Source: Neobacillus niacini
Lineage (GTDB): Bacteria > Bacillota > Bacilli > Bacillales > Cytobacillaceae
NCBI RefSeq assembly: GCF_030817595.1
Contig: NZ_JAUSZN010000001.1
Span: 1,186,001 to 1,250,000 of the forward strand
Direction: 5' to 3'
DNA: 64,000 bases
The translations under genes and the position numbers were made by a program. This document shows, in pieces, positions 9,621 to 18,627 of the stretch. The notes under the pieces are model-generated. The model was not told the DNA's origin. It worked only from the letters and a program-made list of their open reading frames with translations, and did no database searches. The stretch's first letter is position 1, and each line of letters opens with the position of its first letter.

Positions 9621-10232
9621 TTATTGGTTCGCCTTTTTTATCCACTCTGCAACAGTAACTGTTCGCTTCGCTTGGTGTTTAACTGCTGCCTGTACATCTT
9701 CAATCATTTTACCATCTTGACCAACTGTCACACTTGTTCCATATGGGTTGCCCCCTGCACCAAATGTAACAGGATCCGTATAACCAGGCGCCGCGACAAT
9801 TGCACCCCAATGGTACATTGTTGTATAAAGTGATAAGATAGTTGCCTCTTGACCCCCGTGAGAATTTTGTGCTGAAGTCATCGCACTAACTACCTTATTT
9901 ACAAGCTTGCCATTAAACCAAAGACCACCTGTAGTATCTAAGAATTGCTTCATTTGCGCTGGCATATTACCAAATCGAGTCGGTACGCTGAAAATAATCG
10001 CGTCTGCCCATTCTAGGTCTTCTAATTTAACTTCTGGAACATCTTTTGTTTTTTCAACTGTAGCCTTCCAAACAGGATTTCCTTCAATCGCTGATTGTGG
10101 AGCAAGTTCAGGTACTTTTAATACTTTCACTTCTGCACCAGCTTCCTTCGCACCCTCTTCTGCCCATCTTGCTAGTTGATAGTTTGTTCCACCCATGCTG
10201 TAATAAATTACTGCCAATTTTACATTTGACAT
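9621..10232 (-). CDS. NAD(P)H:quinone oxidoreductase, WrbA/flavodoxin family
   Basis: From the ATG at 10232 (after GGAGA) the protein has 203 residues. It shows the WrbA pattern: the FMN-binding loop YYSMGGTNYQLA near the N-terminus, SVPTRFGNMPAQMKQFLDTT in the middle and a late HWGAIVAAPGYTDP loop. WrbA enzymes reduce quinones by two electrons, avoiding semiquinones. An upstream ATG at 10286 also has a plausible ribosome site and would add 18 residues. It is the last gene of the operon controlled from the MhqR-type box at 14082. Confidence 0.88.
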   Translation of the reverse strand: MSNVKLAVIYYSMGGTNYQLARWAEEGAKEAGAEVKVLKVPELAPQSAIEGNPVWKATVEKTKDVPEVKLEDLEWADAIIFSVPTRFGNMPAQMKQFLDTTGGLWFNGKLVNKVVSAMTSAQNSHGGQEATILSLYTTMYHWGAIVAAPGYTDPVTFGAGGNPYGTSVTVGQDGKMIEDVQAAVKHQAKRTVTVAEWIKKANQ

Positions 10233-10334
10233 TATTTCTGTCTCCTTTTCAGTTGAATTTCCAAATAACTTGGATAAGAATCCCATCAAAATACACCACC
10301 TATTATTCCTTCCGTTTGATAACTATATTCATTA

Positions 10335-10760
10335 TTAAACAGCTTTTGAAAAGCTATTTGAATCCCTTTTAAAAATTAATTGGCTTACAGACAACAGTTT
10401 ACTTCCATTAATGACCAGGTAGATAGCGATTGCTAAGAATGCTAGATCTAATTCATAACCTGCCATTTGTCCATTTCCTAATAAACCAACTGCAAGTTTT
10501 ACTTTTACTGTTGCTCCAATCATCAATAATGCAAACAAAGCAGATACAAGTCTTGTTGCCAATCCAATGATTAATGCGATACCTCCAGCAATTTCAAGCA
10601 ATGCAACTCCATATGCCAAAAATCCTGGTAATCCAATACTTTCAAACCAACCAACAATGTTTTCTATTCCACCTTGAACCTTTACCAATCCATGAATTAA
10701 AAACAATGCTCCTAATGTTACTCGCAAAATAAGTGCTCCGATTTCGTTTTTTTCTAACAT
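10335..10760 (-). CDS. DoxX family membrane protein (MhqP-like)
   Basis: A 141-residue protein with four hydrophobic helices and the DoxX pattern LRVTLGALFLIHGLVKVQGG then LPGFLAYGVALLEIAGGIALI. The start is set by GGAGG eight bases before the ATG at 10760; the earlier in-frame ATG lies inside that ribosome site. B. subtilis MhqP (YdfP), a DoxX protein, lies in an MhqR-controlled operon with a ring-cleaving dioxygenase. The same company here supports the assignment. Its biochemical role is not established. Confidence 0.87.
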   Translation of the reverse strand: MLEKNEIGALILRVTLGALFLIHGLVKVQGGIENIVGWFESIGLPGFLAYGVALLEIAGGIALIIGLATRLVSALFALLMIGATVKVKLAVGLLGNGQMAGYELDLAFLAIAIYLVINGSKLLSVSQLIFKRDSNSFSKAV

Positions 10761-10790
10761 TCTTTTCTCCTCCATAAAATAATTAATTGA

Positions 10791-11393
10791 TTATAACTTC
10801 CGATACCATTGGGCTGCAGCTTCTACCTCGTTAGCAGTCAATTGATGACCTCTATCTTCCCAATGCAGTTCTACCTTCGCATTAGCCTTTTCCAATAATA
10901 CTTGTAATTCAGCCGATTCAAGCGGTGAACAGATTGGATCATTTGTTCCTGCAGCAATAAACACTGACTTGCCTGATAAGTCTGGAAGATCTATTCCTTT
11001 TCTAGGCACCATTGGATGATGAAGAATAGCACCTTTTAAAGCATTTTGAAAGTGAAATAATAAACTCCCTGCTATATTTGCACCATTCGAGTACCCAATT
11101 GCGATAATATTATCGCGGTCAAAACCATACATTTCTGCGGCTTCATCAAGAAACTTATTTAATTCTTTCGTTCTGAAAACTAAGTCTTCTTCATCAAATA
11201 CTCCTTCAGCTAATCTTCTGAAGAAACGAGGCATACCGTTTTCTAATACATTCCCACGTACACTTAATACAGAAGCCTCAACATCGATTCTCCCAGCAAG
11301 AGGCAACAAATCTAATTCATTTCCACCCGTACCATGAAGCAATAATAATGTTGGTTTTGTTAGGTCTTGCCCCTTATTAAATATATGTTTCAT
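10791..11393 (-). CDS. mhqD: Phospholipase/carboxylesterase-type alpha/beta hydrolase (MhqD-like)
   Basis: A 200-residue hydrolase with oxyanion segment LLLLHGTGGNE, nucleophile elbow GYSNGAN, acid in AGTNDPI and a late His in DRGHQLT, giving a complete Ser-Asp-His triad. It matches B. subtilis MhqD (YodD). The start ATG overlaps the stop of the upstream dioxygenase by one base. Within a quinone operon it presumably hydrolyses ring-opening products; this is inference. Confidence 0.87.
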   Translation of the reverse strand: MKHIFNKGQDLTKPTLLLLHGTGGNELDLLPLAGRIDVEASVLSVRGNVLENGMPRFFRRLAEGVFDEEDLVFRTKELNKFLDEAAEMYGFDRDNIIAIGYSNGANIAGSLLFHFQNALKGAILHHPMVPRKGIDLPDLSGKSVFIAAGTNDPICSPLESAELQVLLEKANAKVELHWEDRGHQLTANEVEAAAQWYRKL

Positions 11394-12337
11394 TATTTAT
11401 CTCCCTCCAGAACACGAACCTCCACAGGCGGTAAGGTTTCTTCTAATTCATCTCTTTTTGATTCTAACCAAGGCGGCAGCATGAGTTTTTTTCCAAGTTC
11501 CTCCACTGGTTCATCAACCGAAAAACCGGGTGGGTCGGTCGCTATTTCGAAGAGGATACCTCCTGCTTCATGAAAATATACTGCTTTAAAGTAGTTACGA
11601 TCACGAACTTCTGTTGGATAAAAACCATTATCTTGTATAAGTGAACTCCATTTGAGAAGATCTTCTTCATCCTTGGCTCTCCATGCAATATGGTGAACTG
11701 TTCCTGCACCCATCAGCCCTCGGACAGAAGGATTTAAGTGAATATCAATGGTGTTTCCAACATTAGCTTCAGATGTAAATCTTAAGAATTCATTTTCTTC
11801 ACCAATGCAATCTAACCCTAAAATATTTTCTAGAACGTCCGTTGTCTTATGTGGTTGTGCAGAATATAGAACAGCACCACCAAATCCTTTGATTGCATGT
11901 TCTACATGAACTCCCCCGAAGTTCCAAGTATTCGTTGGTCCTTCATCTCGTTCTGTCAATTCAACTTGGAGTCCGTCAGGATCGTTAAACTGTAAGTATT
12001 TTTCACCAAATCGAATGGATGAAGTAAACTCAACTGCAAATTTCCTCAATCGATTCTCCCAAAATGAAACGGAACCCTTTGGTATAACATAACTGGTCAC
12101 ACCAACTTGACCTTGTCCTATACGCCCTTTTAACTGTTTAGCCCATGGAAAGAAAGAAATTACAGTACCTGGTTGCCCCGTTTGATTCCCAAAATAAAGA
12201 TGATACACCTCTGGTCGGTCAAAATTAATGGTTTTTTTAACGAGTCTTAACCCGAGGACACCTGCATAAAAGTCAATGTTTCTTTGAGCATCGTTAACCA
12301 TGGCAGTTATATGATGAATACCTGCAGTTTTTAGCAT
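11393..12337 (-). CDS. Ring-cleaving dioxygenase, VOC superfamily (MhqO/MhqE-like), copy 2
   Basis: The 314-residue protein consists of two glyoxalase/VOC halves. Likely metal ligands are the early His of GIHHITAMV, His in GTVHHIAWRA (about 215) and Glu in LFEIATDPPG (about 270), as in type I extradiol-like hydroquinone dioxygenases. It belongs to the MhqA/MhqE/MhqO group, which is induced by 2-methylhydroquinone in B. subtilis. The paralogue at 13007 has the same length and all the motifs, so the pair arose by duplication within one operon. Confidence 0.9.
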   Translation of the reverse strand: MLKTAGIHHITAMVNDAQRNIDFYAGVLGLRLVKKTINFDRPEVYHLYFGNQTGQPGTVISFFPWAKQLKGRIGQGQVGVTSYVIPKGSVSFWENRLRKFAVEFTSSIRFGEKYLQFNDPDGLQVELTERDEGPTNTWNFGGVHVEHAIKGFGGAVLYSAQPHKTTDVLENILGLDCIGEENEFLRFTSEANVGNTIDIHLNPSVRGLMGAGTVHHIAWRAKDEEDLLKWSSLIQDNGFYPTEVRDRNYFKAVYFHEAGGILFEIATDPPGFSVDEPVEELGKKLMLPPWLESKRDELEETLPPVEVRVLEGDK

Positions 12338-12374
12338 GTTTTCCTCCCCATTTCAAAAAGGTTGTTAAACCGCA

Positions 12375-12992
12375 TTATCTAGGTCTTTCGATTTCAAACA
12401 TCTCGCCAATTTTGGCGTAATAATTTCCAGCCATTCGACTTACAGCAGCCAGAGCCTTGGGATCAATTCTTCCATTTTGATAAATGTCACTTTCGATATA
12501 GAATTGTATAACTTTTCCAATAATAATATCAGTCCCTGGAGTCTCCAAACCTCCCAATTCTAAGGAATGCTCTAACAAACATTCCATTCTAATTTTTGCT
12601 TCCTTCACCCCTGGAACTGAAATTTTCACACTTTTAACTGGAGTTAAATCCGCTGCCTCAATCTCACTTTCTTGTGGCGGAAGGTTTGCTGCAGTTTTAT
12701 TTATCTTCTCCACATTTTGCTCGTCCACGATATGAACCACAAATTGTTTGGACTCGATGATGTTTCTCGCTGTATCCTTTTGGCTCCCCGAAGAACGTTG
12801 GATAGATAAAGAAATCATCGGGGGATTGGATGACACGATATTAAAATAACTAAATGGTGCTCCATTTAAAACATCGTTTTTTGAAATAGTTGTGACAAAA
12901 GCAATTGGTCTAGGTATGATGCTTCCTATTAGAAATTTATAATTTTCTCTTTCAGACAATGCTGCAGGATCAATTGAAAGCAAAGAAATCAT
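12375..12992 (-). CDS. Flavin reductase-like FMN-binding protein (DIM6/NTAB family)
   Basis: The 205-residue protein has the flavin-reductase-like split barrel signatures IGSIIPRPIAFVTTIS, NGAPFSYFNIVSSNPPMIS and KDTARNIIESKQFVVHI. Such proteins supply reduced flavin or reduce flavin-bound substrates. It lies between the two dioxygenases with gaps of 14 and 37 bases, so it is part of the same transcript. The specific electron acceptor cannot be read from the sequence. Confidence 0.88.
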   Translation of the reverse strand: MISLLSIDPAALSERENYKFLIGSIIPRPIAFVTTISKNDVLNGAPFSYFNIVSSNPPMISLSIQRSSGSQKDTARNIIESKQFVVHIVDEQNVEKINKTAANLPPQESEIEAADLTPVKSVKISVPGVKEAKIRMECLLEHSLELGGLETPGTDIIIGKVIQFYIESDIYQNGRIDPKALAAVSRMAGNYYAKIGEMFEIERPR

Positions 12993-13006
12993 TCCTTTTC
13001 ATAAAA

Positions 13007-13945
13007 TCACTCTAGTTCTCTTACTTTAATTGGTAGTAACGTTTGTTCAATCTGCCCTCTAAATTGTTCGTACTGTGCTGGAAGCTTCAACTTTTCACCC
13101 ATTGTCTCTTGTGATTCATCATGTGCGAATCCTGGAGGATCAGTCGCAATTTCAAATAGTATTTCTCCATGTTCTCTGAAGTAAATGGCATTAAAGTAGT
13201 TCCTATCCTGTACAGGAGTAACACCATACCCTTTGGATGCTACGTATCTTTGCCAATCTAATTGATCTTGATCATCTATGGCCCGCCATGCAATATGGTG
13301 AACGGTTCCCACGCCCATTTGTCCACGTCCAATAGGAGTTAATTTAAGGTCGATAATATTTCCGATGTCGGCAGTGGAACGGTAACGAGCGAAGTCTCCT
13401 TCTTTACCTACTAATTCCAGTCCCATGACTTTTTCCAACAATTCACCCGTTTTATCAGGCTGGGTCGATAATAAAGTAGCACCCCCAAAACCTTTTATAG
13501 CAACATCCGGTGTTACACCTCCAAATGTCCATGAATTGACTTCTCCGTCCTCTCTTTCAACAATTTCTAAGTGCAGACCATGTGGATCATCAAATTCCAA
13601 ATATTGCTCTCCAAAACGTTCCATTTTAGAGTATGATACTTTGAACTTATCAAGTCTCTTTTCCCAATAGTCCATGGCACCTTTAGGAACTACATATGAA
13701 GTAACTCCAACTTGACCGTCACCAATGATTCCTTGATTAGCTCCCGCCCATGGAAAGAAAGTAATAATTGTTCCTGGTTTCCCACCTTCATTACCGAAAT
13801 AAAGGTGATAAGTACCTGGGTCATCAAAATTAACTGTTTGCTTTACTAATCTCAAACCTAATACTCCTGCGTAAAAATCTACGTTCTCTTGTGGATGTCC
13901 TACGATTGCCGTGATATGGTGAATACCCATTGTTTTTTTACTCAT
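13007..13945 (-). CDS. Ring-cleaving dioxygenase, VOC superfamily (MhqO/MhqE-like), copy 1
   Basis: A 312-residue double VOC protein, first gene of the operon. Ligand motifs are GIHHITAIV near the start, GVGTVHHIAWRA near 215 and LFEIATDPPG near 270. It is closely related to the second copy at 11393. The start is ATG after AGAGGAG. The leader of about 150 bases contains an MhqR-type operator, so induction by quinones or hydroquinones is expected. Confidence 0.91.
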   Translation of the reverse strand: MSKKTMGIHHITAIVGHPQENVDFYAGVLGLRLVKQTVNFDDPGTYHLYFGNEGGKPGTIITFFPWAGANQGIIGDGQVGVTSYVVPKGAMDYWEKRLDKFKVSYSKMERFGEQYLEFDDPHGLHLEIVEREDGEVNSWTFGGVTPDVAIKGFGGATLLSTQPDKTGELLEKVMGLELVGKEGDFARYRSTADIGNIIDLKLTPIGRGQMGVGTVHHIAWRAIDDQDQLDWQRYVASKGYGVTPVQDRNYFNAIYFREHGEILFEIATDPPGFAHDESQETMGEKLKLPAQYEQFRGQIEQTLLPIKVRELE

Positions 13946-14081
13946 GTTCTACACTCCTCTTTCTTTAACATAAAATATTTAATAATTTACGTTACGGAAG
14001 GCATTAAAAACTCGTACAGAGTAGATTCCGCGAACTTATTATGCCCAATAAATTATTCTCACAATTACATTCTATTCGAGA

Positions 14082-14097
14082 ATCTCTAATTCGAGAT
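14082..14097 (-). promoter_or_regulatory. MhqR-type operator before the detoxification operon
   Basis: The plus strand reads ATCTCTAATTCGAGAT, a near-perfect match to the published B. subtilis MhqR inverted repeat (ATCT-cgaAtTCg-AGAT). It lies between the mhqR stop and the first dioxygenase. I could not fix a convincing -35/-10 pair. Confidence 0.75.
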
Positions 14098-14115
14098 ATT
14101 TAACAAAAAATAAAT

Positions 14116-14547
14116 TCAAATATTTTCTGCTCTTTTTCTTACTTTTTTCAGAAGATCAACTAACATTTGCGATTCATTACTATTTAAAAATCCGAACATA
14201 TCATCAATCAATTCATGATGGTTTGGCATAATTTTCTCCATCAAGTCGTTTCCATCCTTTGTTAATTCAACATGTATTACACGTCTATCTTCAGGACAGG
14301 GTATGCGATTTAATAAGCACTTTTGTTCTAATTTATCAATTACATACGTCATCGAGCTACTAGTTATTAATATACTTTTTCCAATTTGTTGAATCGTTTG
14401 TCTTCCTTTATGATAAAGCACCTCTAACACAGAAAACTCTGTTATGTTTAGATTGTTTTTAACCATTTGATCCCTTATTCGTTCCTCAATTACTTTTGAG
14501 GTGTGCATTAAAACAAGAAACGGCTGATTGGTGCACTTTATTGTCAT
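14116..14547 (-). CDS. mhqR: MarR family repressor of quinone response (MhqR-like)
   Basis: At 143 residues it has the winged-helix MarR layout. The recognition region is SITSSSMTYVIDKLEQ-like (here ILITSSSMTYVIDKLEQK) and the wing contains PEDRRVIHVELT. AGGAGG lies nine bases before the ATG. The neighbouring dioxygenases, MhqD- and MhqP-like proteins identify it as MhqR rather than another MarR protein. Two operator-like sites overlie its own start-site region, which suggests autorepression. There are two Cys (C5, C76 and C83 region); whether they sense thiols is not known. Confidence 0.85.
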   Translation of the reverse strand: MTIKCTNQPFLVLMHTSKVIEERIRDQMVKNNLNITEFSVLEVLYHKGRQTIQQIGKSILITSSSMTYVIDKLEQKCLLNRIPCPEDRRVIHVELTKDGNDLMEKIMPNHHELIDDMFGFLNSNESQMLVDLLKKVRKRAENI

Positions 14548-14573
14548 TTAGAGATCACCTCCTAGAATCAAAT

Positions 14574-14634
14574 ATCTTGGATTCGAGTATTATGAATATG
14601 AGATAATAATATTATATCCGATAAAGAAAATCAA
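14574..14634 (-). promoter_or_regulatory. mhqR promoter with two operator-like sites
   Basis: On the minus strand TTGATT (14629-14634) and TATTAT (14606-14611) are 17 bases apart. Directly after the -10 come ATCTCATATTCATAAT and then an ATCTTGGATTCGAGTAT-like site (14574-14590, plus-strand reading). A repressor bound there would block initiation of its own gene. Confidence 0.65.
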
Positions 14635-14684
14635 TAGCTTTTTATAAATTTCTTCTCACCATCTAAACATATAAAAACAAAACT

Positions 14685-15008
14685 TTATTCATCTGGTCTC
14701 GGGCCTGATTCCATACCGGAATTTTCCAATGTCATTATTGGGATAATTTCTAAATCCCCCTTTACAAGAACCTGGCATGATAGACGTAAATTGTCATCAA
14801 AAATCCCCTTCTTAACAAAAGCATTTCTTTCAGTAGGCGATATTTCAGAAAAGTCACCACCTAATATTTCCACTCTACAAGTTGTACATTTGGCTTTCCC
14901 TCCGCATTGGTGGAGGATATTTACACCGTTATCTATTAATCCGAGTACTAACTTTCTCCCTTTTTCAACTTCTATAGTTCCATATCCAAGAACTGTAATT
15001 TTGGGCAT
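14685..15008 (-). CDS. 2Fe-2S plant-type ferredoxin
   Basis: This 107-residue protein has the plant-type pattern C-x4-5-C-x2-C (CGGKAKCTTC, about residues 35-44) and a later Cys in LSCQVL (about 78). It would carry one electron in the cytoplasm. It lies upstream of mhqR in the same direction, with 137 bases between them containing the mhqR promoter, so it has its own transcript. The partner reductase or oxygenase is not in the window. A link to quinone metabolism is only suggested by position. Confidence 0.87.
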   Translation of the reverse strand: MPKITVLGYGTIEVEKGRKLVLGLIDNGVNILHQCGGKAKCTTCRVEILGGDFSEISPTERNAFVKKGIFDDNLRLSCQVLVKGDLEIIPIMTLENSGMESGPRPDE

Positions 15009-15124
15009 ACCATAACACCTCAGTGACTAATACAATTTGTTATTACTATTGTCTTCAAAATAAAATGGATATTTACAATTTCAAGGGAAAATTTCCGATA
15101 TTGAAGAAAAGGCAGCAGTTTCAA

Positions 15125-16104
15125 TTAATAATCTGCATCAAATACAATTCCAGCATCCTTTCTGGCATTAACAAGCATTCTCATAACTGAAATGCTATGT
15201 TCAAGTAGCTCATAGCAGCAATTAAAATCGTTAGATTTGTAAATTTCGTTAAAAGCTAATAGTTCATAAAATAGATTATTAGTAGTTGCTTGACTGTTTA
15301 AAACAATTTCTGTTTCATCAGTATGCAAAATTACTTTTCTACAGCCATTCGCACCTTGATCAACATGTAAATATCCTTTTTCTCCTTGTATTAGGACAAA
15401 GTTCATACTGTGTGAATCTTTGCTTCCTACACATTCAGCGATAAAATCAGGATATTTCATAACAAGAATACCCGATGTATCAATGCCATTAGGATGTTTA
15501 TTAGCCATGTAGTTTATTTTTTCAGGTGTTCCGAAAAACTCATGACAAAATGTAAGTTATATATATTAATGTCAACAAGAGCCCCACCTGAAAATTTTGG
15601 ATTGAAAACATTGGGTGTTTGACCAGATAACAATGAATTGTATCTACTAGAAAACTGACTATAGTTACACTGAATGAATTTAAGTGGTCCTAATTTCCCA
15701 ATATTTTGTTTAATTAAATGAAAGTTCGGCAGGTGAATAGTTGTTATCGCTTCGAACAACATTAAATTTTTCTGTTCTGCTAAATTAATTAAACTTTCAA
15801 TTTCCGCAATTGTAGATGTAATCGGCTTTTCTATAATGACATGCTTTCCAAACTCAAGTGCACGATAGGCTTGCTCAAAATGTAAACTATTGGGAGAAGC
15901 GACATAAACAAAATTTACAGCAGGGTCAGAGTACATGGAATCTAAATCCGTATAAACCTTATCAATGCTGTATTTTTAAGCTAATAGCTTAGCTGATTCT
16001 TCTTTTCGGGAATATAAGGCAACACATTGGGTTTCCTCTATCTCCCTTAGCGCTGAAAGAAAGAGATCCACAATAGGACCAGTTCCAATTGTTCCAATCT
16101 TCAT
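15125..16104 (-). pseudogene. Broken Gfo/Idh/MocA family oxidoreductase
   Basis: The reading frame begins MKIGTIGTGPIVDLFLSAL, a Rossmann NAD(P) motif. It meets an in-frame TAA at codon 43 (15976-15978) and resumes with FVYVASPNSLHFEQAYRA and the family motif VIIEKPITST. A frameshift near 15510-15540 separates the C-terminal part (from about ANKHPNGIDTSG). At about 325 codons it would be a full-length family member, a sugar or inositol dehydrogenase type. Two lesions make it inactive unless they are sequencing errors. Confidence 0.85.
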
Positions 16105-16149
16105 ACTTTCACTCCATTTTCTGAAAATTGAATAAAACAATCGATATAA

Positions 16150-16545
16150 TTAATTGATTATTCGATGTGCTTCTTGAAGATTAAAAGTTCGGAATTTTCG
16201 AGGAAGGAATCTCCGAATCTCTTCTTCGTTGTATCCCACTTGTAATCTTTTTTCGTCAAGGATTAACGGTCTTTTTAATAGACCTGGATTATCTTTAATT
16301 ATCATGTACAATTCTTGAATAGATAGTGAGTCCATGTTGACACTAAACTTTTGAAACGCCTTTGATTTTAGCGAGATGATCTCATCTGTTCCATCTTCTG
16401 TCATTCTAAGAATATCTTTTATTTCCTCAATCGTAAGTGGGTCGGTTAATATATTTCTTTCAATATAAGCAATTTCGTGCTCATCCAGCCAAGCTTTTGC
16501 TTTACGGCAGGATGAACAACTAGGCGATGTATATAGGTTTACCAC
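16150..16545 (-). CDS. Spx-type transcriptional regulator, paralogue
   Basis: At 131 residues it is exactly Spx length and closely follows B. subtilis Spx. It has the redox switch C10-x2-C13 in [24 protein letters not shown] with the Gly that contacts RNA polymerase alpha, and [21 protein letters not shown]. The usual RPI near residue 92 reads RPL here. Spx binds the RNA polymerase alpha C-terminal domain and activates thiol-stress genes. The start is GTG, eight bases after GGAGG. Its promoter carries an MhqR-type operator against the -10. A housekeeping spx is expected elsewhere in the genome. Confidence 0.88.
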   Translation of the reverse strand: MVNLYTSPSCSSCRKAKAWLDEHEIAYIERNILTDPLTIEEIKDILRMTEDGTDEIISLKSKAFQKFSVNMDSLSIQELYMIIKDNPGLLKRPLILDEKRLQVGYNEEEIRRFLPRKFRTFNLQEAHRIIN

Positions 16546-16614
16546 CTAATAAACCTCCATTTCTTAATAAATAATTTATAAAACCGGATTTTTATAAACA
16601 CCTCAAATTAATAT

Positions 16615-16659
16615 ATCTCATATTCGAGATAATTTAACATATACCATACTACATGTCAA
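16615..16659 (-). promoter_or_regulatory. Promoter of the spx paralogue with an MhqR-type operator
   Basis: On the minus strand TTGACA (16654-16659), a 17-base spacer and TAAATT (16631-16636) form a strong sigma-A promoter. The operator ATCTCATATTCGAGAT (16615-16630, plus reading) starts at the next base after the -10, covering the likely start site. This is classic repressor geometry. Confidence 0.78.
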
Positions 16660-16716
16660 TAGGAAAGTAACATACCATACCAAATATAAACATTTGGTGA
16701 CATACACTTAATTACT

Positions 16717-16795
16717 TTAACCCCCCTGATAAAAATTATCAAAAGGGGGGATAGATGTATTCCCTGTTTTTGATTACATGAAACAGGTTCCGTGT
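16717..16795 (-). terminator. Two hairpins after the LysM-GH18 gene
   Basis: CCCCCC pairs with GGGGGG around an inner GATAA/TTATC stem (16721-16752). A second hairpin, CCTGTTT/AAACAGG, lies closer to the gene (about 16762-16787). T-runs are weak, so termination is likely but not certain. Confidence 0.5.
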
Positions 16796-16798
16796 TTT

Positions 16799-18121
16799 TT
16801 AGCGGACCTTAAATTCCTCTAATAACATTTCTTCCGTTTGAGGCATAGTAAGACCTAAATGCCAGCACCCCATTCCGGCTAACCCATATTGCCGAACAAG
16901 TCGAAACTTAACTAGTAAACTTCGTGGGTCTTCAAACCATACTTCATGTAAATTTCCCTTATTATCAACATAACGGAACCACGGTGCTGCAGCCCTTTCA
17001 TCATAATGTACTACACTTTGATAACCTGTATATAAATCAATCGCATGTTGAGTAGAATAAGCTTTTCCTGAACGTTTCTCACCTTTAATCGTCCAATCAT
17101 AAGCATACTGCGGAATTCCAAGCATTAACTTCTTTCTATCTACAACAGATACCGCATAGTCAAGTGTTGCTTTTACCCTATCGATCGGTGCAATCGGACC
17201 GGAAGGCCCACCTGGCCAATGCCAATCATAAGTCATTAAAAATAACCTATCTAGGTATTTTCCTAGTGTTTGATAATCATACGCAACCGAATGACTTGGC
17301 ACTCTGTCTCCTTCCTTTGGAGGAACAGCCATCATAAGTTCCATTCCAGCTGGATGCAACCTTTCAGCTAACTCTTTAATGAATTGGTTCAGGTTTTCTC
17401 TATCTTGAGATTTGACCTGTTCAAAGTCGATTACCACACCTTTATAATCATGGCTATCCAAAAGGGAATATATGTTGTTGATAAATTTTTGTCGCAACCA
17501 AGGAGTACTTATTAATTTATGGGTTAAATCAGGATCAAAACCCTTTTCACTTAAATTGGTTAAGGTCGCATGAGGTGGTAGATTTTCTTTCCAAGCTATC
17601 TTATGCGCCTCATTTTCAGGTGTTTCGATTATATTTCCTTGGAGATCAGAAGTATATTCAAAAACGAATATACTTGTCAGAGTACTTTTATAATTTTTTA
17701 ACATCCATTTATTGGTGTTTTTATCTTTTGGAACGAAGTAGGTTCCAGTAAAAATATTCATCCTGGGTGGACGTGGAATATTCAATTTCTGTCCAGGTCG
17801 AATTACTCGACTTTTTAAATTATTATGCTGCATTAATGTTTCTTCGCTAAGTGCATGGCGATTAGCTATCTCCCATATACTTTCTCCTGGTTGCACTAGA
17901 TAAGTTGAACCTGGTATTAACATCGCTTGACCCAAGACAAGTTGAGTGTTTTTAGCTAAACCATTTAGTTTTGCTAGTTCGTCTTTGTTCATTTGGTACT
18001 GTCTAGAAATTTTGGTTAGACTATCCCCATACTTCACTTCATGAATTACTTGTGCATGAGCTAAATGAGCGGGTAAAAAGAAGAAGGGAATAATAAAAAA
18101 AATCAAAAGCTTTTTAAGCAT
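16799..18121 (-). CDS. Secreted LysM-GH18 glycosidase, spore-cortex-lytic type (YaaH/YdhD-like), copy 2
   Basis: The 440-residue precursor has a signal peptide (about 1-23, ending AHA) and two LysM modules (about 27-70 and 74-117) for binding peptidoglycan. A GH18 barrel follows (about 125-435) with GVVIDFEQV, where the Asp and Glu of the catalytic DxE are kept. Relatives such as SleL/YaaH and YdhD act on spore cortex as N-acetylglucosaminidases. AGGAGG precedes the ATG. A paralogue lies at 18628, with a ruined cdaS between the two. Confidence 0.88.
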   Translation of the reverse strand: MLKKLLIFFIIPFFFLPAHLAHAQVIHEVKYGDSLTKISRQYQMNKDELAKLNGLAKNTQLVLGQAMLIPGSTYLVQPGESIWEIANRHALSEETLMQHNNLKSRVIRPGQKLNIPRPPRMNIFTGTYFVPKDKNTNKWMLKNYKSTLTSIFVFEYTSDLQGNIIETPENEAHKIAWKENLPPHATLTNLSEKGFDPDLTHKLISTPWLRQKFINNIYSLLDSHDYKGVVIDFEQVKSQDRENLNQFIKELAERLHPAGMELMMAVPPKEGDRVPSHSVAYDYQTLGKYLDRLFLMTYDWHWPGGPSGPIAPIDRVKATLDYAVSVVDRKKLMLGIPQYAYDWTIKGEKRSGKAYSTQHAIDLYTGYQSVVHYDERAAAPWFRYVDNKGNLHEVWFEDPRSLLVKFRLVRQYGLAGMGCWHLGLTMPQTEEMLLEEFKVR

Positions 18122-18163
18122 TAAAATCCTCCTAGTAATTATGATTTTTCATCCTCAAAACTG

Positions 18164-18594
18164 TTATTGATTTTTTAAAACAATTGGTTTTGTTGTATTT
18201 ATGGGGTATAATCTTCCATTAATGGCAAATGATATTCTCCCAGTTTCTTCTGAAACAACTAGGGCAAGTGCATCACTTTGTTCTGATATTCCCAGTGCTG
18301 CTCGGTGTCTGGTTCCAAGTTTTTTTTCTTCTTTTATATTTGTTGTTAATGGTAAAACATTTCCAGCAGAAACCACTTGGTTTCCTCTAATACGATAAAT
18401 AACAGTTTAATAATAGGAGGCAGCCATAAATTCAATTTCGACAAGTTTTTCTTAAACATCCTCTAAACTTCCCAATACACAATAGTTTTCATTTCTAGTA
18501 CATTTAAATTAGATTGGAGTAATTGAATTAGGAATTGAATCCCATCTTCTAACTGCTGCTTTAAAGGCGAAAAGTTACAATCGTTGTTATTCAA
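18164..18594 (-). pseudogene. cdaS: Remnant of sporulation diadenylate cyclase CdaS (YojJ)
   Basis: The last 70 codons are clean and carry VVSAGNVLPLT, LGTRHRAALGISE (the DAC-domain RHR motif) and ALALVVSEETGRISFA, so this is a DisA_N/DAC domain. Upstream are pieces of the N-terminal regulatory helices (NNNDCNFSPLKQQLEDGIQF) and EIEFMAASYY, broken by stops and shifts. The segment holding the DGA catalytic motif is missing. About 430 bases remain of an expected 620. The enzyme that makes c-di-AMP during sporulation in B. subtilis is therefore dead at this locus. Confidence 0.8.
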
Positions 18595-18627
18595 TGAGAA
18601 GCCCCCTTATACGGGTTAACTCTGAAA

